Shown in pieces: positions 25,204 through 34,679 of a stretch of 64,000 bases of DNA (its first letter is position 1; every line of letters starts with the position of its first letter). Under the pieces are notes generated by a model that did not search any database, had not been told where the DNA came from, and saw nothing but the letters and a program-made list of their open reading frames with translations. This stretch comes from Pseudomonas libanensis (GTDB lineage: Bacteria; Pseudomonadota; Gammaproteobacteria; Pseudomonadales; Pseudomonadaceae): NCBI RefSeq assembly GCF_001439685.1, contig NZ_JYLH01000003.1, positions 372,001 through 436,000 of the forward strand, read 5' to 3'. The position numbers were made by a program, and so were the translations under genes.

Positions 25204-25896
25204 TTATTTTCGAGAAAAGTGCACCACCAGCCTGTCGCCGACGGTTTGCAGAATTTGCACCAGGATCAACAGCATCACCACGGTGACGATCATTACATCG
25301 GTCTGGAAGCGCTGGTAGCCGAAGCGGATCGCCAGGTCACCCAGGCCACCGGCACCGACGACACCGGCCATGGCCGTGTAGGAAACCAGTGTAATCGCCG
25401 TTACCGTAATTGCCGCGAAAATGCCGGGGCGGGCCTCGGGCAGCAGGGCGTTGGTGATGATCTGGCGGGTGCTGGCGCCCATGGATTGGGTGGCTTCGAT
25501 GATGCCGCGGTCCACTTCACGCAAGGCGGTTTCCACCAGGCGCGCAAAGAACGGCGTTGCGCCGATGACCAGTGGTGGAATCGCTCCCGCCACGCCCAGG
25601 GAGGTACCTTGGTCCATGAATATGCCAGTGATCAGTACTGTCAGCGGGATCATCACGATCAACAGGATGATAAAAGGCAGCGAGCGCAGGATATTCACGA
25701 TCAGCGACAGCAGTGCATACAGGCCTTTCTGTTCGAACAGCTGGCGCGGGCTGGTCAGGAACAGCAGCACGCCCAGGGGCAAACCCAGCAGCACGGTGAA
25801 GAACAGCGAGCCGAACAGCATGGTCATGGTGTCGCCGGTGGCGAGCCAGATTTCGGACCAGTCGATGTTGGCAAAGAAACTCAGGAAAACGTCCAT
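25204..25896 (-). CDS. metI: Methionine ABC transporter permease
   Basis: The 230-residue permease has five predicted helices and the ABC permease EAA-type loop (ATQSMGASTRQIITNALLPEA). Also visible are SYTAMAGVVGAGGLGDLAIRFGYQRFQ, characteristic of MetI. It forms the membrane channel with MetN. Its start overlaps the metN stop by 1 nt. Between metI and metQ is a 51-nt gap containing a small GCCGGC hairpin that may tune relative expression. Confidence 0.95.
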   Translation of the reverse strand: MDVFLSFFANIDWSEIWLATGDTMTMLFGSLFFTVLLGLPLGVLLFLTSPRQLFEQKGLYALLSLIVNILRSLPFIILLIVMIPLTVLITGIFMDQGTSLGVAGAIPPLVIGATPFFARLVETALREVDRGIIEATQSMGASTRQIITNALLPEARPGIFAAITVTAITLVSYTAMAGVVGAGGLGDLAIRFGYQRFQTDVMIVTVVMLLILVQILQTVGDRLVVHFSRK

Positions 25897-26903
25897 CAGC
25901 GCAGGACCTCCATGTGAACGTCTGCGGCGGTGAAGCGCGCAAACGCGGCTTCCATGTCACCGCCAGTGACGGCGAGGGTCAGTTGCCCGTAAGGGATGTC
26001 TTTGATGCGGTCGATACGGCCGGCAAGGATGCTGTAGTCCACACCCGTTTCTCGGGCGACGGTACCCAGCAATGGCGCGTAGGTCGCGTCCCCTTGGAAC
26101 GTCAGGCGCACGATACGGCCTGGTACATGGGCGAAGTCGTCGCGCTGCTCGCCTTCGTCGACCTGCTCGGCTTCTTGCACGAAGCGTTTGGTGGTCGGGT
26201 GCTGGGGATGCAGGAACACGTCGGCCACCGAGCCTTGCTCGACGATCACCCCGGCGTCCATCACGGCGACCTGGTCGCACACGCGGCGGATCACATCCAT
26301 TTCATGGGTGATCAGCACGATGGTCAGGTTCAGCTCGCGGTTGATCTCGGCCAGCAGCTGCAGGACCGACGCGGTGGTTTGCGGGTCGAGGGCGCTGGTG
26401 GCTTCGTCGCACAGCAAAATCTTTGGCTTGGTCGCCAGGGCGCGGGCAATGCCGACGCGCTGCTTCTGGCCACCGGACAACTGGGCCGGGTACTTCTTGG
26501 CATGGTCCGACAGGCCGACGCGGGCGAGCAGTTCGGCGACGCGCTGGTCAATGGCCTTGCGCGACAGCTCACCGGCCAGGGTCAGCGGCAGCGCCACGTT
26601 GTCGGCGACGGTCTTGGACGCCAGCAGGTTGAAGTGCTGGAAGATCATGCCGACCTGCTGACGAAAACGGCGCAGGCCGTTGGCGTCCATGGCGGTGACT
26701 TCTTCGCCATCCACGGTGATCTGACCGCCGCTCGGTTCCTCGAGTCGGTTGATCAGGCGCAGCAGAGTGCTCTTACCTGCACCCGAGTGGCCAATCAGGC
26801 CAAACACCTGGCCGTTCTCGACGCGCAGGCTGGTGGGGTGCAGTGCGGGGATATCCTTACCGGCGACGCGGTAGGTTTTATGAACGTTTTGAAACTCGAT
26901 CAC
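25896..26903 (-). CDS. metN: Methionine ABC transporter ATP-binding protein
   Basis: The 335-residue ATPase has Walker A (GHSGAGKST), the signature [15 protein letters not shown], Walker B ([13 protein letters not shown]), and the C-terminal NIL regulatory domain (from about residue 260: [17 protein letters not shown]), which senses methionine in the family. It drives methionine uptake with MetI and MetQ and is the first gene of the operon. I found no recognisable riboswitch in the 265-nt upstream gap. Confidence 0.95.
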   Translation of the reverse strand: MIEFQNVHKTYRVAGKDIPALHPTSLRVENGQVFGLIGHSGAGKSTLLRLINRLEEPSGGQITVDGEEVTAMDANGLRRFRQQVGMIFQHFNLLASKTVADNVALPLTLAGELSRKAIDQRVAELLARVGLSDHAKKYPAQLSGGQKQRVGIARALATKPKILLCDEATSALDPQTTASVLQLLAEINRELNLTIVLITHEMDVIRRVCDQVAVMDAGVIVEQGSVADVFLHPQHPTTKRFVQEAEQVDEGEQRDDFAHVPGRIVRLTFQGDATYAPLLGTVARETGVDYSILAGRIDRIKDIPYGQLTLAVTGGDMEAAFARFTAADVHMEVLR

Positions 26904-27168
26904 GTAGCGAACCTTGTGGGGCGCATTGAAAAGGGATCAGCGGTTAGCCGGGCGCGCATTTTAGCCTGTCCGTATAGCGTTTCTTAGCATTTATTTCGTA
27001 TTCATCCAGTCATTTGGCAATAACGCGATCAAAGGTCATAAAAAAGGAACGGTACAAAACCAAGTCAGTCACTACTTAAGCAACTCGATTTCCCAGGTGC
27101 CGTGCCTGGGGTTTTGCTCATACGAGCCGGGGACCGCTCTGGCCACTTTGAATAAGGAGTTTTGACTG

Positions 27169-29310
27169 ATGAGTATCAACAAGCCAGCCACCCCGGCCAA
27201 GAGTGAAGTCGCGGGTACCGATACGCTGGACCGTGGCAACACCAACGCCAAGCTGCAGGCCCTGGAAGAATTTCGTTCCGATGCGACCGGCCAGGCCCTG
27301 CGCACCAACCAAGGCGTAAAGATTGCCGATAACCAGAACACCCTCAAAGTCGGCGCTCGTGGCCCTTCGCTGCTGGAAGACTTCATCATGCGTGAAAAGA
27401 TCACGCATTTTGACCATGAACGTATCCCGGAGCGCATCGTGCATGCTCGCGGTACTGGCGCCCACGGTTATTTCCAATCCTATGGGGACCATTCGGCACT
27501 GACCAAGGCGGGTTTCTTACGTACCCCGGAGCATAAGACCCCGGTGTTCGCGCGATTTTCCACGGTGCAAGGCCCGCGCGGCTCGGGCGATACCGTACGT
27601 GATGTACGTGGCTTTGCCGTGAAGTTCTTCACCGAGGAAGGCAACTTTGACCTGGTCGGCAACAATATGCCGGTGTTCTTCATTCAGGACGCGATCAAGT
27701 TTCCTGACTTCGTGCATGCGGTAAAACCTGAACCCCACAACGAGATTCCTACCGGTGGCTCGGCCCACGATACGTTCTGGGATTTCGTTTCGCTGCAGCC
27801 GGAGTCGGCGCACATGGTGATCTGGGCCATGTCTGACCGGGCCATTCCGAAGAGCCTGCGGACCATGCAGGGATTTGGCGTGCACACCTTCCGCCTGATC
27901 AATACCGAGGGCAAATCCAGCTTCGTCAAATTCCACTGGCGGCCGAAGGTAGGCACCTGCTCCCTGGTGTGGGACGAAGCGCAGAAACTTGCCGGTAAAG
28001 ATACCGACTACCACCGTCGTGACTTGTGGGAATCGATTGAAAGCGGCGACTACCCTGAGTGGGAACTGGGCGTGCAGATCGTGGCGGAAGAAGACGAACA
28101 CAAGTTCGATTTCGACCTGCTCGACCCGACCAAGATTATTCCCGAGGAGCTGGTGCCGATCACGCCTCTGGGCAAGATGGTACTCAACCGCAACCCGGAT
28201 AACTTCTTCGCTGAGGTAGAGCAGGTCGCGTTCTGCCCAGGTCATATCGTGCCGGGTATCGACTTTACCAACGACCCGCTGCTGCAAGGCCGTCTGTTTT
28301 CCTATACGGATACCCAGATCAGCCGTCTGGGCGGGCCGAACTTCCACGAGATCCCGATCAACCGACCTGTGGTGCCTTTCCATAATAGCCAGCGCGACGC
28401 CCAGCATCGTACGGTCATCGACAAAGGCCGTGCTTCGTACGAGCCGAACTCGATCGACGGCGGTTGGCCGAAAGAAACCCCGCCTGCGCCACAGGATGGT
28501 GGCTTCGAAACCTATTACGAGCGTGTCGACGCTAACAAAGTGCGCGAGCGCAGTGAGTCGTTTGGTGATCACTTCTCCCAGGCCACGCTGTTTTACAACA
28601 GCATGAGCCATCACGAGAAGGAGCACATCATCGCGGCCTATAGCTTCGAGTTGGGCAAGGTGGAGCGTGAGTTTATCCGTGCGCGCCAGGTGAATGAGAT
28701 TCTGGCCAATATCGATCTGGAACTGGCCAAGCGCGTTGCGCAAAACCTGGGCGTGCCGGCGCCGACCAAAGGCACAGTCCCTGCGCGTGAGACATCGCTG
28801 AAAGAATCACCAGCGTTGAGCCAGGTGAACTTGCTGTCGGGCGATATCAAGACGCGCAAAGTGGCGATTCTGGCGGCTAACGGCGTTGATGGTGTGGCGA
28901 TTGACGCGCTTAAGGCCGCGCTGGAGGCTGAAGGCGCCCATGCTAAATTGCTGGGGCCGACGTCGGCGCCTGTGACTACCGCAGATGGCAAGACGCTACC
29001 GGTAGACGCCTCGATGGAAGGCATGCCGTCCATTGCCTTCGACGCAGTGTTTATCCCGGGCGGTAAAGAGTCGGTGAAGGCGCTGAGCGGTGATGGTGTG
29101 GCGTTGCATTACGTACTGGAAGCCTACAAACACCTGAAGGCGATTGCGGTAGCCAGTGATGTGAAACCCTTGCTGGATCAGCTGAAACTGGAGGCGGATG
29201 CAGGGTTGATCGTGGGCGCGGATGCCAAGGCGTTCAAGGCCTTCTTTGCGGCGATTGCCCAGCATCGGGTGTGGGAGCGTGAGCCGAAATCCAAGGCGAT
29301 TCCGGCTTAA
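27169..29310 (+). CDS. katE: Large-subunit catalase HPII
   Basis: The 713-residue protein is a large-subunit clade 2 catalase. The active-site histidine is in [13 protein letters not shown], the asparagine region in [25 protein letters not shown], and the heme tyrosine in [19 protein letters not shown]. The C-terminal 150 or so residues form the flavodoxin-like/DJ-1-type domain ([32 protein letters not shown]). It removes hydrogen peroxide in the cytoplasm. AAGGAG lies before ATG 27169. A weak stem (CCCAGG/CCTGGG, 27092-27110) is in its leader region. Confidence 0.96.
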   Translation: MSINKPATPAKSEVAGTDTLDRGNTNAKLQALEEFRSDATGQALRTNQGVKIADNQNTLKVGARGPSLLEDFIMREKITHFDHERIPERIVHARGTGAHGYFQSYGDHSALTKAGFLRTPEHKTPVFARFSTVQGPRGSGDTVRDVRGFAVKFFTEEGNFDLVGNNMPVFFIQDAIKFPDFVHAVKPEPHNEIPTGGSAHDTFWDFVSLQPESAHMVIWAMSDRAIPKSLRTMQGFGVHTFRLINTEGKSSFVKFHWRPKVGTCSLVWDEAQKLAGKDTDYHRRDLWESIESGDYPEWELGVQIVAEEDEHKFDFDLLDPTKIIPEELVPITPLGKMVLNRNPDNFFAEVEQVAFCPGHIVPGIDFTNDPLLQGRLFSYTDTQISRLGGPNFHEIPINRPVVPFHNSQRDAQHRTVIDKGRASYEPNSIDGGWPKETPPAPQDGGFETYYERVDANKVRERSESFGDHFSQATLFYNSMSHHEKEHIIAAYSFELGKVEREFIRARQVNEILANIDLELAKRVAQNLGVPAPTKGTVPARETSLKESPALSQVNLLSGDIKTRKVAILAANGVDGVAIDALKAALEAEGAHAKLLGPTSAPVTTADGKTLPVDASMEGMPSIAFDAVFIPGGKESVKALSGDGVALHYVLEAYKHLKAIAVASDVKPLLDQLKLEADAGLIVGADAKAFKAFFAAIAQHRVWEREPKSKAIPA

Positions 29311-29334
29311 ATTATCGGTTGTTTGTTAGGTCGT

Positions 29335-29392
29335 CATCGCAGGCAAGCCAGCTCCCACACCGTTCAAATGTGGGCGCTGGCTTGCCTGCGAT
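29335..29392. repeat. Short REP pair (type B)
   Basis: CATCGCAGGCAAGCCAGC at 29335 is inverted at the right end, with a spacer of only about 10 nt between the CCCACA and TGTGGG ends. It lies between the convergent katE and PA5502-like genes, and could terminate both. Confidence 0.9.
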
Positions 29393-29396
29393 GCTT

Positions 29397-30116
29397 TTAG
29401 TCCGCCTTGCGAGGAATCAGCACAACCTGCGCCGGAATGTGTTTCAGGATTTGCCGGTGAATCTTCAGGTCATACTCCGAATCAATCCGCTTCACCCGCT
29501 TGGTCAGTAGCGTGGCCAGCCACGGGTAATCCTGGGTGCGTGGCACCTGGATGCTGACATCGCACTGGTAATTCACCACATCCGTGGCGATTGCGTCCAA
29601 CTGATGACGCATGTCTTCGACATCCGCGAGGTTCAGCGCCACGGTGGTGCTCGGCGCTGCCGGGTCGATGACCTTGGCGGCAGGCTTGGCTTCAGCGGCT
29701 TTCAATGCTGCCTCTGCCTGATCCAGTTCGGCTTTGCGCGCATGGCTGATGGCGCTGTTGACGCCACCGGTCAGCGCAGGGGCCTTGGGCATCAAGGCGC
29801 GGGCACGGCTCAGGGCCGTAGCGGCAGCGTTGACGTCGCCTTTTTGCAGCACGATCTGGCTGCGTTGCAAGTAGGCTTCGGCCAGTTGGCGCTGGTAAGG
29901 CTCAAGGGCTGGGTCGTTGGGCGATTGCGCCTGCAACGCCGCGAGCTGGTCTTCGGCGGTGGCCAGCTCGTTGCTGGCCAGGTTTTGCTCCAGCTGTGCG
30001 ATAGCCGCAGCGCGTGCGTCCGGCGCCTCGGGGGCGGCGGGCGGTGTGCTTTGACAGGCGCCCAGCAGCAGGGAAAATGCGGCAAGGAGCAGATAACGGG
30101 AGGTGAACGGCTTCAT
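29397..30116 (-). CDS. PA5502-family lipoprotein
   Basis: The 239-residue protein has a lipoprotein signal (LLLGACQSTPPAAPE). An alpha-helical, alanine-rich, TPR-like region follows (residues 35-150) and a C-terminal domain with YQCDVSIQVPRTQDYPWLATLLTKR ends the protein. No enzyme motif is seen. It is directly downstream of znuB on the same strand with a short gap, an order also known from P. aeruginosa (PA5502, from memory). Function unknown; envelope location is predicted. Confidence 0.82.
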   Translation of the reverse strand: MKPFTSRYLLLAAFSLLLGACQSTPPAAPEAPDARAAAIAQLEQNLASNELATAEDQLAALQAQSPNDPALEPYQRQLAEAYLQRSQIVLQKGDVNAAATALSRARALMPKAPALTGGVNSAISHARKAELDQAEAALKAAEAKPAAKVIDPAAPSTTVALNLADVEDMRHQLDAIATDVVNYQCDVSIQVPRTQDYPWLATLLTKRVKRIDSEYDLKIHRQILKHIPAQVVLIPRKAD

Positions 30117-30153
30117 TCCTGCGACTCTCTATTTGCGCAAAAAGCGAGCAAGT

Positions 30154-30942
30154 CTACACCCCTCGACGGGGCAGGACAAAACTCAGCAGAAACAGGGCGG
30201 CCGCCGTCACCACAATCGACGGTCCGGCCGGGGTGTCCTTGAACCATGACAGCGCCAGGCCCCCGCACACTGCCAGCATCCCCAGGAAGCTGGCGCCGAT
30301 TGCCATCTGCTCCGGGGAGCGAGCATGGCGCTGGGCGGCGGCGGCGGGAATGATCAGCAGCGACGTGATCAACAATACGCCGACTATCTTCATCGCGACA
30401 GCAATCACCACCGCAATCAACAACATCAGGGCCATGCGCAGGGCAGGCACCGGCAAGCCTTCCACCGTGGCCAGCTCTTCATGCACGGTGATCGCCAGCA
30501 ACGGTCGCCACAGGGTCAGCAGCAGGGTCAGCACGGCCGCGCTACCGCCGAGGATCCAGGCCAGGTCGGTCGGGCTGATCGCCAGCAAGTCCCCGAATAG
30601 ATAAGCCATCAGGTCGATGCGCACTTCATGCATGAAGCTCAGCACCACCAGGCCCAGGGACAGGGTGCTCGGCGCGAGGATGCCCAGCAACGTGTCGGAG
30701 GCCAGCGGCTGGCGCTGTTGCAGAGTCACCAGCAGCACCGCCAGCAATAGGCAGCCCACGGTCACGGCGATGGTCGGGCTTACATCCAGCAAGAAGCCCA
30801 TGGCCACGCCCAGCAGCGCGGCATGGGACAAGGTGTCGCCGAAATAGGCCATGCGCCGCCAGACCACGAACGAGCCCAATGGGCCCGCCACCAATGCCAA
30901 AGCCAAGCCTGCCAGCAGGGCGTAGAGCAGAAAATCAGCCAT
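30154..30942 (-). CDS. znuB: Zinc ABC transporter permease
   Basis: Starting at ATG 30942 ([20 protein letters not shown]), the protein has 262 residues and about eight helices of the ABC-3 family. It includes [28 protein letters not shown] and [20 protein letters not shown], typical of zinc/manganese permeases. The open frame extends upstream into znuC but gives non-homologous sequence. It overlaps znuC by 8 nt. Together with ZnuA and ZnuC it imports zinc. Confidence 0.94.
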   Translation of the reverse strand: MADFLLYALLAGLALALVAGPLGSFVVWRRMAYFGDTLSHAALLGVAMGFLLDVSPTIAVTVGCLLLAVLLVTLQQRQPLASDTLLGILAPSTLSLGLVVLSFMHEVRIDLMAYLFGDLLAISPTDLAWILGGSAAVLTLLLTLWRPLLAITVHEELATVEGLPVPALRMALMLLIAVVIAVAMKIVGVLLITSLLIIPAAAAQRHARSPEQMAIGASFLGMLAVCGGLALSWFKDTPAGPSIVVTAAALFLLSFVLPRRGV

Positions 30943-31705
30943 GCTTGCAGCTATCTCCGTGAATGTGGGGAGTATCGACGACGGCACCATGCAGGTCATG
31001 GGCGTGGTCGTGATGGTGGTGGTAGATCGCCAGGCTCTGGGCATTCTTGCCGAACAGCTCGACGAAAGCCGGGTCGTTACTGACCTGCTCCGGATGGCCG
31101 GAGCAGCATACGTGGTGGTTGAGGCAGACAACCTGGTCGGTGGTGCTCATCACCAGGTGCAGGTCGTGGGAGACCATCAGCACGCCGCAGCCATGGCGGT
31201 CGCGCAAGCGGGTGATCAGGCTGTACAGCTCGGCCTGGCCGGCGACGTCAACGCCTTGTACGGGTTCATCGAGCACCAGCAACTCTGGCTCGCGCAACAG
31301 GGCGCGGGCCAGCAGCACACGCTGCATTTCGCCGCCTGAGATGCTTTGTACCGGGCTGTCGATCACTTGCTCGGCACCCACTTCCTTGAGCGCGGCCTGT
31401 GCTCGGGCGCGGTCGACACCAGGCACCAGGCGCAGGAAGCGCAATACGGACAGCGGCAATGTCGGGTCCACATGCAGCTTTTGCGGCATATAGCCCACGC
31501 GCAGCTTGGGTTTTCGCCACACACTGCCGCTGTCGGGCTTGAGCAGGCCAAGTACGGCGCGTACCAGAGTGGTCTTGCCGGCGCCGTTGGGGCCGATCAA
31601 GGTGACGATTTGCCCCGGCTCCACGCTCAGTGCGATGTTGTCCAGCACCTTTTGCCCGGCGAATGTGACACCGACCTGCTCCAGGCGGATTAAGGCATTG
31701 CTCAT
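30935..31705 (-). CDS. znuC: Zinc ABC transporter ATP-binding protein
   Basis: The 256-residue ATPase starts [15 protein letters not shown] at 31705. It has Walker A (GPNGAGKTT), signature [15 protein letters not shown], Walker B ([12 protein letters not shown]) and the ZnuC-typical C-terminus rich in histidine ([14 protein letters not shown]), likely to bind zinc. Its start overlaps the zur stop by 1 nt (TGATG), so zur, znuC and znuB are one coupled operon. Confidence 0.94.
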   Translation of the reverse strand: MSNALIRLEQVGVTFAGQKVLDNIALSVEPGQIVTLIGPNGAGKTTLVRAVLGLLKPDSGSVWRKPKLRVGYMPQKLHVDPTLPLSVLRFLRLVPGVDRARAQAALKEVGAEQVIDSPVQSISGGEMQRVLLARALLREPELLVLDEPVQGVDVAGQAELYSLITRLRDRHGCGVLMVSHDLHLVMSTTDQVVCLNHHVCCSGHPEQVSNDPAFVELFGKNAQSLAIYHHHHDHAHDLHGAVVDTPHIHGDSCKHG

Positions 31706-32187
31706 CAAGCCCCCTGGCAGCCCGCGCACAGGCCGACTACTTCGACCGTTTGCCCTTCGACCTTGAAGCCGACCTCGGCAGAACTTTTGATAATGGCGTC
31801 ACTGATGCTTTTTTGTTCAAGCTCGATGGCGGCGTGGCACTCGCGGCAGATCAGAAACTGACCCTGATGCGAATGCTCCGGGTGGTTGCAGCCGACGAAG
31901 GCGTTGAGCGAGGCGATACGGTGCACCAGGCCGTTTTCCAACAGGAAATCCAGCGCGCGGTATACGGTAGGCGGCGCGGCGCGACGGCCGTCCTGCTCGC
32001 TGAGTACGCCAAGAATGTCGTATGCGCCCAGCGGCTTGTGGCTCTGCCATACCAGCTCAAGCACCCGGCGACGCAAGGCGGTCAGGCGCAAGCCTTTCTG
32101 CGCGCACAGGGTATCGGCCTCCGACAATGCGGTGTGCACGCAGTGAGAGTGGTCGTGGGGACGGCTGGCAAGCGGTGTTTTTGGCAT
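31705..32187 (-). CDS. zur: Zinc uptake regulator (Fur family)
   Basis: The 160-residue Fur-family repressor has a winged-helix DNA-binding half ([17 protein letters not shown]) and zinc-binding cysteines in [10 protein letters not shown] and LCAGCQ. An N-terminal histidine region ([10 protein letters not shown]) is also present. With zinc bound it shuts off the divergent znuA and its own operon. It starts 67 nt from the znuA start. In P. aeruginosa the same gene has been called np20 (from memory). Confidence 0.93.
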   Translation of the reverse strand: MPKTPLASRPHDHSHCVHTALSEADTLCAQKGLRLTALRRRVLELVWQSHKPLGAYDILGVLSEQDGRRAAPPTVYRALDFLLENGLVHRIASLNAFVGCNHPEHSHQGQFLICRECHAAIELEQKSISDAIIKSSAEVGFKVEGQTVEVVGLCAGCQGA

Positions 32188-32209
32188 GAGCGGCGACAGA
32201 TATTTGATA

Positions 32210-32232
32210 GAGACGTTATTATGTTACCCGTT
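32210..32232. promoter_or_regulatory. Candidate Zur box between zur and znuA
   Basis: GAGACGTTATTATGTTACCC lies midway in the 67-nt gap between the divergent zur and znuA genes. Its core GTTAT..T.T.AC aligns with the enterobacterial Zur consensus GTTATANTATAAC, though the right half is imperfect. Control of both directions from one operator is the usual arrangement. Confidence 0.5.
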
Positions 32233-32254
32233 CCTACGCCATCGAGTGGTCATC

Positions 32255-33175
32255 GTGTCCCGACTTTTTGCCGTTTTTGTCGTATTTGTCACCAGTTTGT
32301 TCGTTGCGAGTGCCGCCCAGGCCGAGGTCAAGGTGCTGACGAGCATCAAGCCGTTGCAGCTGATTGCCGCTGCTGTGCAGGACGGGGTAGCCGTTCCAGA
32401 GGTGTTGCTGCCGCCGGGCGCATCACCGCATAACTTCGCTTTGCGCCCATCCGACGTACGGCGCGTGCAGTCGGTGGACCTGCTGTACTGGATCGGGCCC
32501 GACATGGAGACGTTTTTGCCGCGTGTGCTCAAAGGCCGTACGGCAGCAACGGTAGCTGTGCAGGACCTGCCGGGCATGAAGCTGCGCATTTTCGGCGAAG
32601 ATAGCCATTCTCATGCTGACGAAGCCGACGAACATGACCACGATCACCGCCCAGGCAGTGTGGATGCGCACCTGTGGCTGTCGACCATCAATGCGCGCGT
32701 GATCGCCGCACGGATGGCGGCCGACCTCAGCGCCGCCGACCCGGCCAATGCCGAGCGTTATCAGAGCAATGCCAAAGCCTTCGAAGAACGCCTGAATGCG
32801 CTGGATGCGCGCCTGAAGCAGCGTTTGGCGGGGGTTGATGGCAAACCTTACTTCGTGTTCCACGAAGCCTTTGATTACTTTGAAGAGGCGTACGGCTTGA
32901 AGCATGCGGGCGTGTTCAGCGTGGCCGCCGAAGTACAGCCGGGCGCGCAGCACGTAGCGGCGATGCGCGCGCGTTTGCAGGAAGTGGGCAAGACTTGCGT
33001 GTTCAGCGAGCCGCCGTTGCGACCTCGCTTGGCCGAAACCCTGGTGGCCGGGTTGCCGGTGAAGTTGGCGGAGTTGGATGCGTTGGGTGGCTATACGCCA
33101 GCTACCGCGCAAGGTTATGAGCAGGTGCTGGAAAAGCTCGGCAATGACCTGGCCGGTTGCCTGGAGTCGCTCTAA
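32255..33175 (+). CDS. znuA: Zinc ABC transporter substrate-binding protein
   Basis: With GTG 32255 the 306-residue protein begins with a signal peptide (VSRLFAVFVVFVTSLFVASAAQA). It has the first zinc histidine in PPGASPHNFALRPSDV, and the family's His/Asp-rich loop (DSHSHADEADEHDHDH), followed by DAHLWLST. It captures zinc in the periplasm. The longer frame starting upstream overlaps the zur gene and is not used. It is divergent from zur with a candidate operator between. Confidence 0.94.
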   Translation: MSRLFAVFVVFVTSLFVASAAQAEVKVLTSIKPLQLIAAAVQDGVAVPEVLLPPGASPHNFALRPSDVRRVQSVDLLYWIGPDMETFLPRVLKGRTAATVAVQDLPGMKLRIFGEDSHSHADEADEHDHDHRPGSVDAHLWLSTINARVIAARMAADLSAADPANAERYQSNAKAFEERLNALDARLKQRLAGVDGKPYFVFHEAFDYFEEAYGLKHAGVFSVAAEVQPGAQHVAAMRARLQEVGKTCVFSEPPLRPRLAETLVAGLPVKLAELDALGGYTPATAQGYEQVLEKLGNDLAGCLESL

Positions 33176-33193
33176 GCTTCAATGAGGTTCAAA

Positions 33194-33282
33194 TGTGGGA
33201 GGGGGCTTGCCCCCGATGACGGAGTGTCAGTGAATACATCAGTGACTGACCCACCATAATCGGGGGCAAGCCCCCTCCCACA
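33194..33282. repeat. REPIN (type A)
   Basis: Inverted TGTGGGAGGGGGCTTGCC heads with CCGATGA and TAATCGG inner edges flank a spacer with the inverse pair GTCAGTGA/TGACTGAC. It sits between the convergent znuA and thrB genes. Confidence 0.94.
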
Positions 33283-33304
33283 TTTTTGACCGAGCAGATC
33301 TTCT

Positions 33305-34258
33305 TTAGAGCGCGAATGGCAGGTGGACACTGACCTGCTGGCGTTGAGCCAGACGGTGTTCGAACTCAGCGGGATCGTGAATGAGAACATCCTGCCCGGC
33401 AAATGACTCGGCCGCGATCAGTCGGGACAGCCAGAACCGTACACACGCCACGCGCAGCATGGTCGGCCATAGCTCGGCTTCCTTCGCGGTAAACCCCCGT
33501 AGCCCCGCGTAGGCGCCCAGCAGTGCTCGCGCGCGGTGACCGTCAATCACGCCGTCGGCATCCGAACACCAGTCATTCAAGGCGATTGCCACGTCGTAGA
33601 GCATCGGCCCCGAACAGGCGTTGTAGAAGTCGATCAGGCCTGTCAGGTGCGTGCCTTCAAACATCGCGTTATCGCGAAACAGATCGGCGTGCACATTCGC
33701 CCGTGGCAGGCCGAGGATGTCGGCTTTGTGAGCGTCGATCTCGGCCAGCGCATCGCGCAACAGGCGTTGCTGGGCCTCGTTGAGGTGCGAAATCAGCTGC
33801 GCGCCCTCACTGAGCATCCAATCCAACCCGCGGTCGGTCTTGCGCTCCAGTACCTTTGCGCCCTGGGTGGCCAGGTGCAGGTGGCCGAGCAGGTCGCCAA
33901 CCTGGGCGCAATGCTGGGCGTTGGCGTCCTTGATATGCTTGCCAGCCAGGCGCGGTTGCAGCAAGGCCGGTTTGCCCTTGAGCTCGCGCAAAGCGATGCC
34001 ATCGGTGGTGCGCAGAGCGTAAGGCACCGGCAGATCAGCATCGTGGAGCACGTCAAGCAGTTCGATGAAGAACGGCATTTCCGCCACCGGGCCGCGTTCA
34101 ACCAGGGTCAGGACGAACTCGCCCTGTTCCAGGCTGATGAAGAAATTGGTGTTTTCGCTGCCGGCGGCAATCCCCTGGAAATCAAGCAGGCGGCCGAGCC
34201 CGTAGGGTGCGAGAAAAGTTTCCAGCTCGGGCCGAGCCAGGGGGGTGAACACAGACAT
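33305..34258 (-). CDS. thrB: Homoserine kinase
   Basis: The 317-residue protein is the choline-kinase-like (APH-fold) homoserine kinase of pseudomonads. It includes GLGRLLDFQGIAAGSENTNFFI for the nucleotide loop, the catalytic motif ANVHADLFRDNAMFEG and LIDFYNACSG, the metal-binding aspartate. It phosphorylates homoserine for threonine synthesis. It is distinct from the GHMP-type ThrB of enterics. Its downstream neighbour is a REPIN; upstream is the DUF2782 gene, 56 nt away. Confidence 0.92.
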   Translation of the reverse strand: MSVFTPLARPELETFLAPYGLGRLLDFQGIAAGSENTNFFISLEQGEFVLTLVERGPVAEMPFFIELLDVLHDADLPVPYALRTTDGIALRELKGKPALLQPRLAGKHIKDANAQHCAQVGDLLGHLHLATQGAKVLERKTDRGLDWMLSEGAQLISHLNEAQQRLLRDALAEIDAHKADILGLPRANVHADLFRDNAMFEGTHLTGLIDFYNACSGPMLYDVAIALNDWCSDADGVIDGHRARALLGAYAGLRGFTAKEAELWPTMLRVACVRFWLSRLIAAESFAGQDVLIHDPAEFEHRLAQRQQVSVHLPFAL

Positions 34259-34314
34259 GGTTAAAACTGCCGTTACGGGCGCTGCGGTGGGCAGCGCCGG
34301 TTAAAATTAAGAAA

Positions 34315-34605
34315 TCATTTCCATTCGAAGATCTTCCATGACGGGATCAGCATATCCGGCTGGTCAGAGCGGATGAAGTTCGCGTCGGTGCCGTCCGCAC
34401 GTACCAGAAAGTACGGTGGTGCGCCCTTCGGGGTGACCTTGATCGCGTACAGAAAGCCGTTCTGGCGGTATTCCTGGATAGTTTTGTCGCCTTCCGTGCG
34501 AATGGTAACTTCCGGATCACCCCCAGGGGCACTGTCTGCCGCCATGGCAGCCATCGGAGCGAGTGCAATCAAACCGGTCAGCAGCAGGCGATTGAATGTA
34601 CGCAT
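34315..34605 (-). CDS. DUF2782 family periplasmic protein
   Basis: The 96-residue protein has a signal peptide (ALAPMAAMAADS) and the DUF2782 body: VTIRTEGDKTIQEYRQNGFLYAIKVTPKGAPPYFLVRADG ending SWKIFEWK (shown in part). It is predicted periplasmic, of unknown function. It is divergent from polA, with 74 nt between their starts, and precedes thrB in the same direction. The DUF2782-thrB-polA neighbourhood is conserved in pseudomonads. Confidence 0.88.
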   Translation of the reverse strand: MRTFNRLLLTGLIALAPMAAMAADSAPGGDPEVTIRTEGDKTIQEYRQNGFLYAIKVTPKGAPPYFLVRADGTDANFIRSDQPDMLIPSWKIFEWK

Positions 34606-34679
34606 GATAACCTTGTCCCTTTGTTTTCATTGGTCCGGCTATTCTAGCGCCTGACCCGCCGAAAAGGTTGATCCTGCTC

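Noticed and set aside
27092..27110. CCCAGG/CCTGGG stem before katE as a regulatory RNA element
   Set aside because: A 6-bp stem with no conserved context is too weak to call a riboswitch or terminator.
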